Assembly (NCBI GenBank): GCA_958451915.1
Contig: CAUDRX010000006.1
Span: 1 to 32,939, forward strand
Source: an uncultured Peptococcaceae bacterium
Lineage (GTDB): Bacteria; Bacillota; Peptococcia; Peptococcales; Peptococcaceae
Direction: 5' to 3'
Length of the DNA: 32,939 nucleotides
This document shows positions 23,395-32,331 of the stretch, in pieces. Made by a program: the position numbers and the translations under genes. The notes under the pieces were generated by a model. The model was not told the DNA's origin. It ran no database searches and was given only the letters and a program-made list of their open reading frames with translations. The first letter of the stretch is position 1, and each line of letters begins with the position of its first letter.

Positions 23395-23631
23395 ATGAAG
23401 ATTTCAGATTTACGCGATTTGCGCGGTATGAGCGATGAAGAAGTCCGTGCCTACCTACATGAGCTTGTCGATTTCATTGTAGACGAAGCGTATTGGCGTA
23501 GCATTGAATACGGAGGCGCTGGCAACAGAGTCGTGGACGGCTGGTCAGATTCTAATTATGGAGTAGTCTTGAAGGCCGTGTTTCATGATGAAATGATTTT
23601 TGACAATGAGAAAGGATGGGTAACTGTATGA
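23395..23631 (+). CDS. Hypothetical protein
   Basis: 78 aa directly after leader repeat 3. Helical N-terminus (LRGMSDEEVRAYLHELVDFI), then beta-type. Not recognised. Confidence 0.65.
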   Translation: MKISDLRDLRGMSDEEVRAYLHELVDFIVDEAYWRSIEYGGAGNRVVDGWSDSNYGVVLKAVFHDEMIFDNEKGWVTV

Positions 23632-23876
23632 TGGAATTAAAAGACACAGTTGATTTGATGTTGAGCGACAATTGGAAAGATCGTCTCAAAGCAGAATATT
23701 GGCAAACAAAAATCCGCTATGAGAAATTGCACAAACTTATCATCAAAGAAGAAGCAGGTAAAAACGAGTCCGAGTTACCAGCTCCTTTTCGTTGGTATAA
23801 GGATCAAGCAACTGCAATGGGGGCTTATCTCTATTGGCTTGAGTGTCGCGCAGAACTGGATGGAGTTGAACTATGA
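23628..23876 (+). CDS. crAss001_48-related phage protein
   Basis: 82 aa. LKDTVDLMLSDNWKDRLKAE, then YWQTKIRYEKLHKLI and a QATAMGAYLYWLECRAELDG end match the small helical family named crAss001_48-related. Two ATGs (23628, 23631). The family is frequent in phages and has no known activity. Confidence 0.8.
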   Translation: MMELKDTVDLMLSDNWKDRLKAEYWQTKIRYEKLHKLIIKEEAGKNESELPAPFRWYKDQATAMGAYLYWLECRAELDGVEL

Positions 23877-23910
23877 TTCCGGATGGGCACTGATTTAAGG
23901 AGGTCATTAT

Positions 23911-26900
23911 TTGTACTACAACTACCACAGCCACAAAATGTACACCAACTTTCGCGTTCAGGATTCAATCGCGACTTACGAAGACTACATTGCACGAGCA
24001 AAAGAATTGGGTCATAAAGCAGTGTTCTCTACTGAACATGGCAACTCTGGTAACATTTTAAAGCTGTATGGGTTGTGCCAAGAAAATGATCTCCTCTGCA
24101 TTCACGGATATGAATCATACTTTACTTTTGACCGCTGCGACAAGACAGGCCGCAACTGGCATATCTGCGTTATCAGCTTAAACCGCAACGGCATGTACGC
24201 AAACAATCGCATTAACTCCATCGCTAACATCGACGGCTTCTACTATCAACCTCGTATTGATATTGAGCTGCTTCTCACTTTACCGCCCAAAGACGTTGTG
24301 GTTACGACCGCCTGCATCAACAATCCTATTGGTTTTCCAGACGAAGATTTTGATACCGTTCGAGATTATCTCCTTATCTTGAAGCAACACTTCGGCGACC
24401 ATTTCTTTTTAGAGATTCAAGACCATAACGTGGAAGACCAGATCAGAGTCAATAAGATCATCAAGCAGTACAGCGAATTATATGATATCCCGCTCATTCA
24501 TGGCTGCGACTCACATTACATTTATCCCGCCGACAAAGAGAAGCGCATGAATTATCTCGAAGGCAAAGGTTACGAATACAGCTATGAAGATAATTTCATT
24601 CTTGACTATCCCGACGAAGACACAATCTATGAACGGTACGCCAGACAAGGTGTTTTCAATAAGAAGGAAGTCAAACAAGCGTTAGCAAATACCTTGATCT
24701 TCGAGCAGGCAGAAAACCTCGGCTTCGACAAATCGATTAAGATGCCGACGATTTACCCAAACCTTTCGCTGGACGATCGTGTAAAACTGTTGAAACAACA
24801 TGTCAATACGAAGTGGAAAGAATATGTGGCCGCTCATCCAAGTCTCACAAAAGAAAAGAAGCGCGAGATGATGGACGGCCTTCGCAAGGAAATGAAAGTT
24901 GTTGAAGATGTTAATAACGAAATCCGTATCGCTGACTACTTTCTTTTGAATGAAGAAGGGATTGGGCGTGGCGTAGCAAAAGGCGGACTGATCACTAGAA
25001 CCGGGCGTGGCTCTGCACCGTCCTACTTTATGAACAGCTTGCTAGGGTTCTCTACCATCAATCGCTTCACGGCTCCTATCCAGCTCTTTCCAGCTCGCTT
25101 TATCTCGTCGGCTCGCTTACTTGAAACACGCAGTATGCCTGATATTGACTTTAACGTCGTTGATGAAAAACCGTTTGTCGATGCTTTTATTGAGCTGATG
25201 GGTGATCATCACTGTTGTCGTATGCTCGCGTATGGCACACAGAAAGAAAACGCTGCTTTCCGAAACGCTTGCCGTAACCATCATATCGATTTCTCAGAAG
25301 CCAACACGGTGTCAAAAAATCTGGACGCCTACAGGGACAATCCGAAATGGGCGGCGATCATCGAGGAAGCAAATGAGCAGCTGAATGTTATTGACAGCGT
25401 GTCACCAAGCCCGTGCTCTTTTTTGATCTACGACGGAGACATCTGGGAAGAGTTTGGTCTCATTCGCATTAAGGGCGAACTCTGTTGCAATCTCGAAAAG
25501 AACTTGGCCGACGAATGGAAATACTTGAAGAACGATATCCTTACCGTAACCGTGTGGGGACTGATCTCAAAAACATTCGATCTGATCGGAAAACCTATCC
25601 CGCCATATGAAGACCTTGTTGAAATGTGCGACAAGCGCGTATGGGATAACTTCGGCAAAGGCATGACGACCACGATCAATCAGTGCAACACCGCAAATGG
25701 CAAAGCGCAGGTTAAAGCATACAAACCACAAAACCTCGCCGAGCTGGCGTTATTCGTTGCAATGATCCGACCTGGTGCCGCGTCTCTCTTGCAGGGCTTT
25801 TTAGCTCGCGAACCATATTCAACCGGTGTCAAAGAGATTGACGAGTTGCTTGAATCGAGCTCTCACTACATGGCATATCAGGAATCTATCATGGCCGTAT
25901 TGCAATTCCTCGGTATCCACGAGGATGAAACGTATTCCATCATCAAAAAAATCTCCAAGAAAAAATTCAAGGAGAAAGAGTTGGAAGAACTGAAAGCGAC
26001 TCTCGAAAGTAATTTCAATACGAAGGTGAAAGAAGCAGATGAAGGCGCGTTTGACCGCATCTGGAAAGTAATCGAAGACGCCGCTGCCTACAGCTTCAAC
26101 TCATCACACGCACTTTGTACTGCGACCGACGCGCTCTACGGCATGTATCTCAAGACAAATTACCCGCTCGAGTATTTCACAGTCTGTTTTAACGCATACT
26201 CGGACAAGATCGAAACGACCGCCGAGCTGACAAGTGAACTGGATTACTTTGGACTCAAGCTCAAAGAACCGGTGTTCAGAGAAGCACGCGGTGAGTACAC
26301 GTTCGACAAAGCGACGAACACAATCTATAAAGGGATTGCATCTGTTAAAGGCGTTTCCGTTGCCGATGCAGATGCGCTGTATGAAATGCGCGACATGCAC
26401 TTCGATGACTTTGTTGATCTCCTGTATGCGCTGAACGAAAGAAAAGCCGTACGAATGGACAAACTCGAAAACCTGATTACGATCAATTTCTTTAAAGAGT
26501 TTGGCGGCAATCAAAAGCTGCTGAAAATCTACTCGGTGTTTAGACAATACGGAGAGAAAAAGACTTTTAAAAAGGACAAGATGCCGGAGTGGGTCGAAGG
26601 ATTCGATCTATCGCAGTATGGAAAAGAGACGGCTAAACAGTTCTCGAAGCTGGGCATGCCGCGCTTGCTAAAGGATTATGCCGCCACCTTGCCTGATGAA
26701 AGTCTGACGATCCAAGAACAGATCAAGAAAGACGTTGAGCTGACAGGAGCGCCGCTGGTGCGAATCAACTCATCAAAACCACTCTTCTTCGTATTGTCCT
26801 TAAATACAAAGTTCACACCGATTGGCACATTCTACGATCTCAAAACAGGAGAAATGACAACGGCCAAAGTTCAGAAATACAAATTTAAAGAGCGACCGAT

Positions 26901-27042
26901 CAAACCAGGCGACATCCTTCATGTATCAGGGTTCGTCGAAAAGCCGAAATGGTACAAGACAGATGATGGATTCGAACAATCAAAAACAGAAAAAGAACTA
27001 CATGTTGCAAGCTATACGGTAGCGAAAGGAGTGGCTTCATAA
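23911..27042 (+). CDS. dnaE: DNA polymerase III alpha subunit (DnaE-like) with PHP domain
   Basis: 1043 aa, C-family replicative polymerase, comparable with SPbeta YorL. The N-terminal PHP domain keeps its metal ligands: HSH (residues 6-8), EHGN (42-45) and CDSHYIYP. The palm has TGRGS (364-368), SMPDID with Asp411 and Asp413, and KNDILTV for the third carboxylate. In bacterial enzymes the second palm Asp pair is PDxDxDF; here the last position is Asn415 (PDIDFN). The fingers region YQESIMAVLQFLG and SFNSSHALCTATDALYG are typical. The C-terminus has an OB-type segment (GDILHVSGFVEKPKWY). TTG start, 7 bases after AAGGAGG. Confidence 0.93.
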   Translation: MYYNYHSHKMYTNFRVQDSIATYEDYIARAKELGHKAVFSTEHGNSGNILKLYGLCQENDLLCIHGYESYFTFDRCDKTGRNWHICVISLNRNGMYANNRINSIANIDGFYYQPRIDIELLLTLPPKDVVVTTACINNPIGFPDEDFDTVRDYLLILKQHFGDHFFLEIQDHNVEDQIRVNKIIKQYSELYDIPLIHGCDSHYIYPADKEKRMNYLEGKGYEYSYEDNFILDYPDEDTIYERYARQGVFNKKEVKQALANTLIFEQAENLGFDKSIKMPTIYPNLSLDDRVKLLKQHVNTKWKEYVAAHPSLTKEKKREMMDGLRKEMKVVEDVNNEIRIADYFLLNEEGIGRGVAKGGLITRTGRGSAPSYFMNSLLGFSTINRFTAPIQLFPARFISSARLLETRSMPDIDFNVVDEKPFVDAFIELMGDHHCCRMLAYGTQKENAAFRNACRNHHIDFSEANTVSKNLDAYRDNPKWAAIIEEANEQLNVIDSVSPSPCSFLIYDGDIWEEFGLIRIKGELCCNLEKNLADEWKYLKNDILTVTVWGLISKTFDLIGKPIPPYEDLVEMCDKRVWDNFGKGMTTTINQCNTANGKAQVKAYKPQNLAELALFVAMIRPGAASLLQGFLAREPYSTGVKEIDELLESSSHYMAYQESIMAVLQFLGIHEDETYSIIKKISKKKFKEKELEELKATLESNFNTKVKEADEGAFDRIWKVIEDAAAYSFNSSHALCTATDALYGMYLKTNYPLEYFTVCFNAYSDKIETTAELTSELDYFGLKLKEPVFREARGEYTFDKATNTIYKGIASVKGVSVADADALYEMRDMHFDDFVDLLYALNERKAVRMDKLENLITINFFKEFGGNQKLLKIYSVFRQYGEKKTFKKDKMPEWVEGFDLSQYGKETAKQFSKLGMPRLLKDYAATLPDESLTIQEQIKKDVELTGAPLVRINSSKPLFFVLSLNTKFTPIGTFYDLKTGEMTTAKVQKYKFKERPIKPGDILHVSGFVEKPKWYKTDDGFEQSKTEKELHVASYTVAKGVAS

Positions 27043-27807
27043 ATGCTAAAAGCCGGGACTAAATTAAAAGTCCTTCACAACGGCGATACGGAAACAATAA
27101 CTGTTGGATACTGCAACAGGCAGCTGGTCATTATCACGCAGGACCATCGTGTTCTCTCTCCTGCTTTTTTCTCTCAGGACAAAGAGTTTAACATTGTCGA
27201 ACTGCGAACTGGAAAAGATGTATACCACGTGATCGATCTGGCGAAGCCCTACAATACGGAGATGAAATTGGATACGATGCCAGATGATTACACCGAGTTT
27301 CATTTGAGCTACACCGATGGGGACATTTTCGTATTCGCCAGCCAGACAACGAAAGACTACAGATGTCTCAAGCTCGAACCGAACTACACGCAAGCAGACA
27401 TCAATGGCAAGATCATGGACGCTTATAAAGCCCACATGCTGCTCCTTGCCGTTTACAAATGCCAGTCATCGCCGTACATCAGCAGGCCGGTTGACAGCCG
27501 CCAGTATGGGTTATGGTGGGAGAGAGACCGGATCGACATGAGCAGGAAACTTGAAAATAACCTTATCGATTTGCGGGCGCTCGGTTTCAAGAAGCTGGTT
27601 CCGGTTGAGCTGACTGAGTTTAATGAAGGCGATGATGTGTATATGTTCTCGAAGTACGACAGGGGTGATTATCTCTTCCCATTGTATAGCATCGAATATT
27701 CCATCGACGAACTGCTGGCAAATAAAGTCATTGCCGTATTGCCGAAACTATGGCTTGGATATCAGGCGTTCTTGAAAGATTTCTGTGAAGGGAGCGGATA
27801 CATATAA
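27043..27807 (+). CDS. Hypothetical protein between polymerase and resolvase
   Basis: 254 aa, beginning directly after the polymerase stop. N-terminal small beta domain (KAGTKLKVLHNGDTETITVG). The rest is mixed and aromatic-rich. Its end overlaps the resolvase start. Not recognised; a replication accessory role is suggested only by position. Confidence 0.75.
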   Translation: MLKAGTKLKVLHNGDTETITVGYCNRQLVIITQDHRVLSPAFFSQDKEFNIVELRTGKDVYHVIDLAKPYNTEMKLDTMPDDYTEFHLSYTDGDIFVFASQTTKDYRCLKLEPNYTQADINGKIMDAYKAHMLLLAVYKCQSSPYISRPVDSRQYGLWWERDRIDMSRKLENNLIDLRALGFKKLVPVELTEFNEGDDVYMFSKYDRGDYLFPLYSIEYSIDELLANKVIAVLPKLWLGYQAFLKDFCEGSGYI

Positions 27808-28280
27808 TCATTCTTGCGATCGATCAGGCGACACATAAGACAGGGTTTTGCGTGGCGGATACAGAAACGGGCGAACTGATTGCGTTCGGAACTGTGATCG
27901 CCAACAGCAAAAAAGATACAGCAAACAGGATCAGCGACATAAAAAAATGGATCGTGTCTGCCGTTGAAAAATACAATGCAGACAAAGTGATCCTCGAAGA
28001 TATTCAGTTTCAGAACAACAACAAAATCTTTAAGGTGCTGGCACATCTCCAAGGTGTGATCATCGATGCGTGCGTCGAAAACAAAATCCCATTCAAGATC
28101 GTGTCGCCGTCTGTGTGGAAAAAGACTGTAGGGATAAAACATACGAGACGTAAAGAAGAAAAAGAGAGAAGTATTGAGGTAGCATCAGCCATAGCCGGTG
28201 AAAGAGTTCATGAAGATACCGCTGACGCGATCTGTATAGCGTTAAGCGAATTGAAGACATTTAATACCTATGAAAGTTAA
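27804..28280 (+). CDS. RuvC-like Holliday junction resolvase, apparent ATA start
   Basis: About 158 aa, RNase H fold. Catalytic acids are visible: Asp in ILAIDQATHKTGF, Glu in VILEDIQFQ, and the C-terminal EDTADAICIAL. It would resolve branched DNA before packaging. The first usual start codon (GTG 27852) lies after the catalytic Asp and cannot be correct. The frame closes at 27786, leaving ATA codons only; ATA 27804 overlaps the upstream stop (ATAA) and lies 9 bases after AAGGGAG (27788-27794). This is the clearest ATA-start case in the window. Confidence 0.9.
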   Translation: MIILAIDQATHKTGFCVADTETGELIAFGTVIANSKKDTANRISDIKKWIVSAVEKYNADKVILEDIQFQNNNKIFKVLAHLQGVIIDACVENKIPFKIVSPSVWKKTVGIKHTRRKEEKERSIEVASAIAGERVHEDTADAICIALSELKTFNTYES

Positions 28281-28295
28281 AGAGGGTGAGTGAAG

Positions 28296-28748
28296 ATGGA
28301 GCTCAAAATTGAAATAACAGATTATTTTTCCGAAGATGAAATTAAGGAAATTGCGGAGCAGGAACTTCGAGCTGCGTTTCGTGAACAATTTCGAAAGGAG
28401 GCTAATGTTGAGCGTGTGATTGTAAACCTATCTCTTGAATATGTTTATTCTTTGGTTGCCGAACAATGGGATGGTGACTTTAATGAGCTATTGCGCGATA
28501 AGGTGCGGGAAGCAATCGAGCAGGGCGTTCATTTCTACGTTTTCCGGCGCAAGAATGCATGGGATAGAAGTGAAAGTCCGGCGGTTGCTATTCTCGACGA
28601 CGAATGCAGAAACAGCCGTCCACTGATTCGGGAGTGCGTAGAGAAGTACATTAAGGAATACCCGTTTCACGAACTTGATCGGAATGAAATCGGCGATGTT
28701 ATTTATGATGTCATCATGGAACGGATTTTGAATCCAAATCAACATTGA
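28296..28748 (+). CDS. Hypothetical protein
   Basis: 150 aa, GAGGGTGAG upstream of ATG 28296. ELKIEITDYFSEDEIKEIAE and VNLSLEYVYSLVAEQ suggest a helical protein of the type common among phage accessory genes. Not recognised. Confidence 0.7.
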   Translation: MELKIEITDYFSEDEIKEIAEQELRAAFREQFRKEANVERVIVNLSLEYVYSLVAEQWDGDFNELLRDKVREAIEQGVHFYVFRRKNAWDRSESPAVAILDDECRNSRPLIRECVEKYIKEYPFHELDRNEIGDVIYDVIMERILNPNQH

Positions 28749-28761
28749 AAGGAGAACAAGT

Positions 28762-29136
28762 ATGACCAACAAAGAATTCTACAGCGCCAAACTGCTGGCG
28801 ATTACATTAGATGATAATTGTCATAAGTTGTACAAAGCTGTTTATGGCGAAAACTGTATGGTGGGTGAGAACTGCGAGGGTTGCGAATTTTACACTGTTA
28901 AAGATATCGAAAACTGGCTCAATGCTGAACACAAAGAACCGCCACTGCTGGAGAACGGTGACGGCATGAAGCTGGGTGACTGGATTATTGTGCGAAATCG
29001 TGAAGATCAAGATTGGGTGAAACATCTTTTTGCTTATTACAAAGATGGTCTGTTTTGGACGCTCGATGTAGGCTTCTTTGACGAAATAAAGATCGAGTGC
29101 TGGATTCAAGCACGCCTGCCGATGGAGAACAAATAA
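28762..29136 (+). CDS. ENGDGLKPGDW-family protein, member 3
   Basis: 124 aa. It has a different N-terminus (NKEFYSAKLLAITL) but the same Cys-rich middle (CMVGENCEGCEF), PPLLENGDGMKLGDWIIVRN and ending WIQARLPMENK. AAAGGAG site before ATG. Confidence 0.75.
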   Translation: MTNKEFYSAKLLAITLDDNCHKLYKAVYGENCMVGENCEGCEFYTVKDIENWLNAEHKEPPLLENGDGMKLGDWIIVRNREDQDWVKHLFAYYKDGLFWTLDVGFFDEIKIECWIQARLPMENK

Positions 29137-29151
29137 CTAAAGCCAACCCGT

Positions 29152-29247
29152 GTGACCGTTGACGAATATGAAGACAGTCATACATATGGCTGGGATCGCA
29201 GCGATGAAGAGTACAACTATAAATGGATGGCAGGAGGGACGATGTAA
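29152..29247 (+). CDS. Very small protein, start uncertain
   Basis: A 31-aa frame TVDEYEDSHTYGWDRSDEEY...AGGTM in phase with the preceding family-3 gene. Upstream in-frame residues LKPTRV run back to that gene's stop at 29134. The GTG at 29152 lacks a ribosome site; CTA 29137 would be 9 bases from GGAG. Either a separate small gene with an odd start or an extension lost behind a stop. Confidence 0.4.
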   Translation: MTVDEYEDSHTYGWDRSDEEYNYKWMAGGTM

Positions 29248-29732
29248 TGAACACTACCGTAGACGTGTTTTCTTTATATTTTTTTATCGGACTCTTTATA
29301 GGTGGAGCGGTTTCAACAATCTATTTTTATTGGAAAATTCGGGATGGTATTGATGGTCTAAAGGAAATGCTTAATTCTTCGAGGATGGCGGCAAAAGATG
29401 AAAGAAGAATAGCTGGATGCTATAGAGATCAATTGGATGATGCGTTACGTATGATCGATAAGAGAATTAAAAAACTCGAGGAATCATTTGAAAACACAAA
29501 TGAAAACATTCGTGTGATAAAGTTGTATATCGATGACAGAAAAAGACCAGATAACGGAGCAAAAATCTTATTTGTGTTTAAAGATAAGCTAACCGAAGGC
29601 GTGTATATTGATAGCCAAGATGTAGTTGCGGCAGACACAGAAGGAAACGGATATGACGAACCAAAGAACTATGCTTCGATTATTCCGTTTTCAGCGATCG
29701 GCGAATGGAGAGTGATCGAAGATGACAAATGA
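29247..29732 (+). CDS. Membrane-anchored coiled-coil protein
   Basis: 161 aa starting at the TAATG overlap, after GGAGGG. One membrane segment (FSLYFFIGLFIGGAVSTIYFY), then a coiled coil (about residues 65-100: LRMIDKRIKKLEESFENTNE) and a C-terminal beta domain. Function unknown. Confidence 0.7.
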   Translation: MNTTVDVFSLYFFIGLFIGGAVSTIYFYWKIRDGIDGLKEMLNSSRMAAKDERRIAGCYRDQLDDALRMIDKRIKKLEESFENTNENIRVIKLYIDDRKRPDNGAKILFVFKDKLTEGVYIDSQDVVAADTEGNGYDEPKNYASIIPFSAIGEWRVIEDDK

Positions 29733-29910
29733 AAAGATGTGGATCATTGACAGAATGAAGAGATGCGCAAATTTTTATGCGGAGCTCTCTGACGTAGATA
29801 TGCACATAAACAACGACGTTGGGCAACGGGATGCGGTCAAAGAAGTGTATCGGGCGCTTGGGAAACTTGTGAAAGCCGACTCGGCGGTGATTGCAAAAGG
29901 AGGGCAATAA
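29722..29910 (+). CDS. Hypothetical protein
   Basis: 62 aa helical protein overlapping the previous gene by 11 bases. IDRMKRCANFYAELSDVDMH. Not recognised. Confidence 0.65.
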   Translation: MTNEKMWIIDRMKRCANFYAELSDVDMHINNDVGQRDAVKEVYRALGKLVKADSAVIAKGGQ

Positions 29911-30342
29911 ATGACCGACTATGTAACTAAATACCAAATGATTGAACTGTTGCACCGTCATTTTCATGAAGAAGCTGGTCAACTCATAAAATACGTCCAA
30001 GAATTACCGACCGCAAATGCCGAGCCAGTTAAATACGCGCACTGGGAGTTCGTAAGAGATATCGAAGACAGTTGCAACGTTATTAGAAGATGTAGTGAAT
30101 GCGGTGCACAAGATGATCAGGCCGCTTCTTTACATGTGCCATACTGTTGGAAATGTGGTGCCAAGATGCTGAGAAATCCTCACAGCGATGTAATTGTTGT
30201 ACACGGTGTAAGAAGAGGTGATGATCCAGTTTTCAAGAATGGCACAGTTTTTCAGTTCGATGGCGAAATATATAAGATCGGATATCTTTTAGGCCAAGAT
30301 TCTTATTCTCAAACATACGGACTGGAAAAGATTGAGGTGTGA
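29911..30342 (+). CDS. Phage zinc-ribbon protein
   Basis: 143 aa. The N-terminus (TDYVTKYQMIELLHRH) and the ELPTANAEPVKYAHWE spacer match the prophage pattern at 22549. RRCSECG...YCWKCGAKM is the zinc ribbon. It also carries a C-terminal beta extension (VFQFDGEIYKIGYLLGQDSY) not present in the relatives in this window. AGGAGG upstream. Confidence 0.75.
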   Translation: MTDYVTKYQMIELLHRHFHEEAGQLIKYVQELPTANAEPVKYAHWEFVRDIEDSCNVIRRCSECGAQDDQAASLHVPYCWKCGAKMLRNPHSDVIVVHGVRRGDDPVFKNGTVFQFDGEIYKIGYLLGQDSYSQTYGLEKIEV

Positions 30343-30348
30343 TAGCAA

Positions 30349-30699
30349 ATGACAAACGCAGAGAAGTATAAAGAGGAAATTGAGGAGTTGGCAAAACTAG
30401 AGTGTTGTCGATGCGGCATACACTGTGCAGCACATTACATTAAAACGAATTCCAAAAAATGTCCAAGAGACTGTATGGCTTGCCGTTCTACAACAATAGA
30501 CTGGTTGTTACAAGAGTATGTAGAGCCGCCTGTGGATTGGAGTAAAGTAAAACCTGGCACTATGATTTGGGTTAGAAATAATGATGCTCAATATTGGTCG
30601 CTCAGAGAATTTGCAATGTATCACGATAATCGAATCTGGTGCTACGAAAATCGTTTACATGATTCCATGCAACGTTGGAATTATGGGCGACTAGAATAA
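30349..30699 (+). CDS. ENGDGLKPGDW-family protein, member 4 (diverged)
   Basis: 116 aa: NAEKYKEEIEELAKLECC, a Cys-rich middle (CRCGIHC, CPRDCMAC), DWLLQEYVEPPVDWSKVKPG and TMIWVRNNDAQYWSLREF, ending RWNYGRLE. The ENGDG stretch is replaced by DWSKVKPG, so it is the most diverged member. Confidence 0.72.
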   Translation: MTNAEKYKEEIEELAKLECCRCGIHCAAHYIKTNSKKCPRDCMACRSTTIDWLLQEYVEPPVDWSKVKPGTMIWVRNNDAQYWSLREFAMYHDNRIWCYENRLHDSMQRWNYGRLE

Positions 30700-30739
30700 T
30701 CTCTGTGGTTACGGAGAAAAGCAAAAGAGGTGAGCAAAG

Positions 30740-31627
30740 ATAAAATCAACAGAGCCGCAGTTGTTTCAATATAAGATCGTCTACACGCCAAAATATATGC
30801 GAGCATCTGGCATCAAACCGGACGGCTGCTTTGAAGACATCACGGAGTTTTTTGATGAGATCCTTCGACATTATCAAGGACAGCACTCGAAATATCATGC
30901 AAAGTCTCCAATTATGATCGTTCTTTCCTTTGACAAGCACCAATACACAAGCCTTGTTATTCGCTTCCGTGGCGTGCTCGCAGAAGACTTACACGCAGGT
31001 ATTCAACGCGACGTAGAGTTCCTGAGTTGCTATTACGACGACGAAGCATTGAACGCAAACCCATATCGCGTTACGGTGAATGAAGTTTTTTCAATGAGAA
31101 ACGACCTGCAACGCGCGATGGATTTGATCAAGCTGTGTGTAGGACAATACTATTACACAGGCAAAACGCTTGAAAAACACAACTACTTTTTCATCGAGAA
31201 CAAAAACCCAAAAGAAGATAAGCCGCGCATCGACGACCTCTTTAACTTGATGAAGAGCCGCCGAAATGTCGCGATCACCAAACACGACCTGCTGAACAAC
31301 TACCTCAAAACACTTGAACCCGGAGTAGCGTACACCAGAAAAGAACAAGAGAGAATGTGCAGCATGATCTGTCACCGCTTTGGGATTGGCATAGACGATA
31401 GAAAGAAAATCGTTGGTAAGCCGTTTCATTATCTGAACAAGGCTTTGAAGTATACGGATTTTAAAGTGGTTCCGGTTGATGAAGAAAAGCAGTTCAGAAC
31501 GGTATCGACCTACTATGGTATGCGAATGATCGTACCCAAAGACCAGTCCGAAAAAGTAGACTTCTTTGCCGAGATTCAAAACAGATTAAGAAAGGCAATA
31601 AGGAGAAAAGATGATGAACGAAAATAA
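30740..31627 (+). CDS. Hypothetical protein, apparent ATA start
   Basis: About 295 aa. From ATA 30740 it reads KSTEPQLFQYKIVYTPKYMR. That codon is 6 bases after GAGGTGA (30727-30733), and the frame closes at 30731. The first usual start, TTG 30761, has no ribosome site. The middle part has IDDLFNLMKSRRNVAITKHD and the C-terminus is basic (RLRKAIRRKDDERK). Not recognised. Confidence 0.7.
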   Translation: MKSTEPQLFQYKIVYTPKYMRASGIKPDGCFEDITEFFDEILRHYQGQHSKYHAKSPIMIVLSFDKHQYTSLVIRFRGVLAEDLHAGIQRDVEFLSCYYDDEALNANPYRVTVNEVFSMRNDLQRAMDLIKLCVGQYYYTGKTLEKHNYFFIENKNPKEDKPRIDDLFNLMKSRRNVAITKHDLLNNYLKTLEPGVAYTRKEQERMCSMICHRFGIGIDDRKKIVGKPFHYLNKALKYTDFKVVPVDEEKQFRTVSTYYGMRMIVPKDQSEKVDFFAEIQNRLRKAIRRKDDERK

Positions 31628-31856
31628 GCTGATTGAGATTCGTGGTGAGATTGATGATTTTGTGCGCGATGTTATCGACACGCGTCTTTTGATTGCTTTC
31701 TATGAAATGCTGTCACCGCCAGAAAAGGAGCAGTTTAAAAGTCTTTCAAAACGCCACGATGATTATCTCAATGAAACGAACGATTCAATCAACGCCAGAT
31801 CAGGAGACTACATCCGCGCAACGGTATTACACTATATGAGAGAAGGTTGGAAATAG
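31614..31856 (+). CDS. Hypothetical protein
   Basis: About 80 aa helical, charged protein (NKLIEIRGEIDDFVRDVIDT). ATGs at 31611 and 31614 after AAGGAG. Overlaps the previous gene. Confidence 0.65.
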   Translation: MNENKLIEIRGEIDDFVRDVIDTRLLIAFYEMLSPPEKEQFKSLSKRHDDYLNETNDSINARSGDYIRATVLHYMREGWK

Positions 31857-32204
31857 TTGTTTATCAAAACAGAAGAGCCATCGCCGACAACTTATGATCA
31901 TGACCTGTTAGATCGACGCGCTGCTATCTTCGATAAACTGTACAAGTTAGAAAGTACAGCGTGGCAAATACGCGACAAGATGGACGTGCTAAGATTATTT
32001 AATGAAGATAGTTGTTACAGCGAAATTATTAAAAGCGACATCGAGGAAATGAAAAAATCGCTGGAAGAAATTTGCGTAGAGTATGACGACCTTGTTGATG
32101 AAGCGCAAAATTATCTGGCACAAAACAAAGATAAGTGCGTTTATAAACACTTGGACATCAGGGACGCAAAGGACTCTATCGGCATGCTTACGGGATTGCT
32201 ATAA
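31857..32204 (+). CDS. Hypothetical coiled-coil protein, last gene
   Basis: 115 aa. TTG 31857 immediately follows the previous stop; the ribosome site is weak (AGAAGG). Helical with IKSDIEEMKKSLEEICVEYD. Not recognised. No further protein gene is supported to the end of the window. Confidence 0.6.
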   Translation: MFIKTEEPSPTTYDHDLLDRRAAIFDKLYKLESTAWQIRDKMDVLRLFNEDSCYSEIIKSDIEEMKKSLEEICVEYDDLVDEAQNYLAQNKDKCVYKHLDIRDAKDSIGMLTGLL

Positions 32205-32212
32205 ACAAAAAA

Positions 32213-32294
32213 GCACCACCTTCTTGGATACCATAGATTAAATGACGAAATCCTTTAAGAGACAAATCTATGGGGGAAGAAAAGAAGATGGTGC
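32213..32294. repeat. Inverted-repeat element A
   Basis: The outer arms GCACCACCTTCTT (32213-32225) and AAGAAGATGGTGC (32282-32294) pair at 12 of 13 bases. The inner arms CCATAGATT (32231-32239) and AATCTATGG (32265-32273) pair perfectly. It follows the last gene and is followed by GTTTATTATATTATAG, so it could end transcription. The outer arms recur in element B. Confidence 0.7.
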
Positions 32295-32331
32295 GTTTAT
32301 TATATTATAGCAGATAATTTGAAAGAAAAAT

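Noticed and set aside
27852..28280. GTG 27852 as the resolvase start
   Set aside because: It would remove the first catalytic Asp (ILAIDQ), which is needed by the RuvC family.
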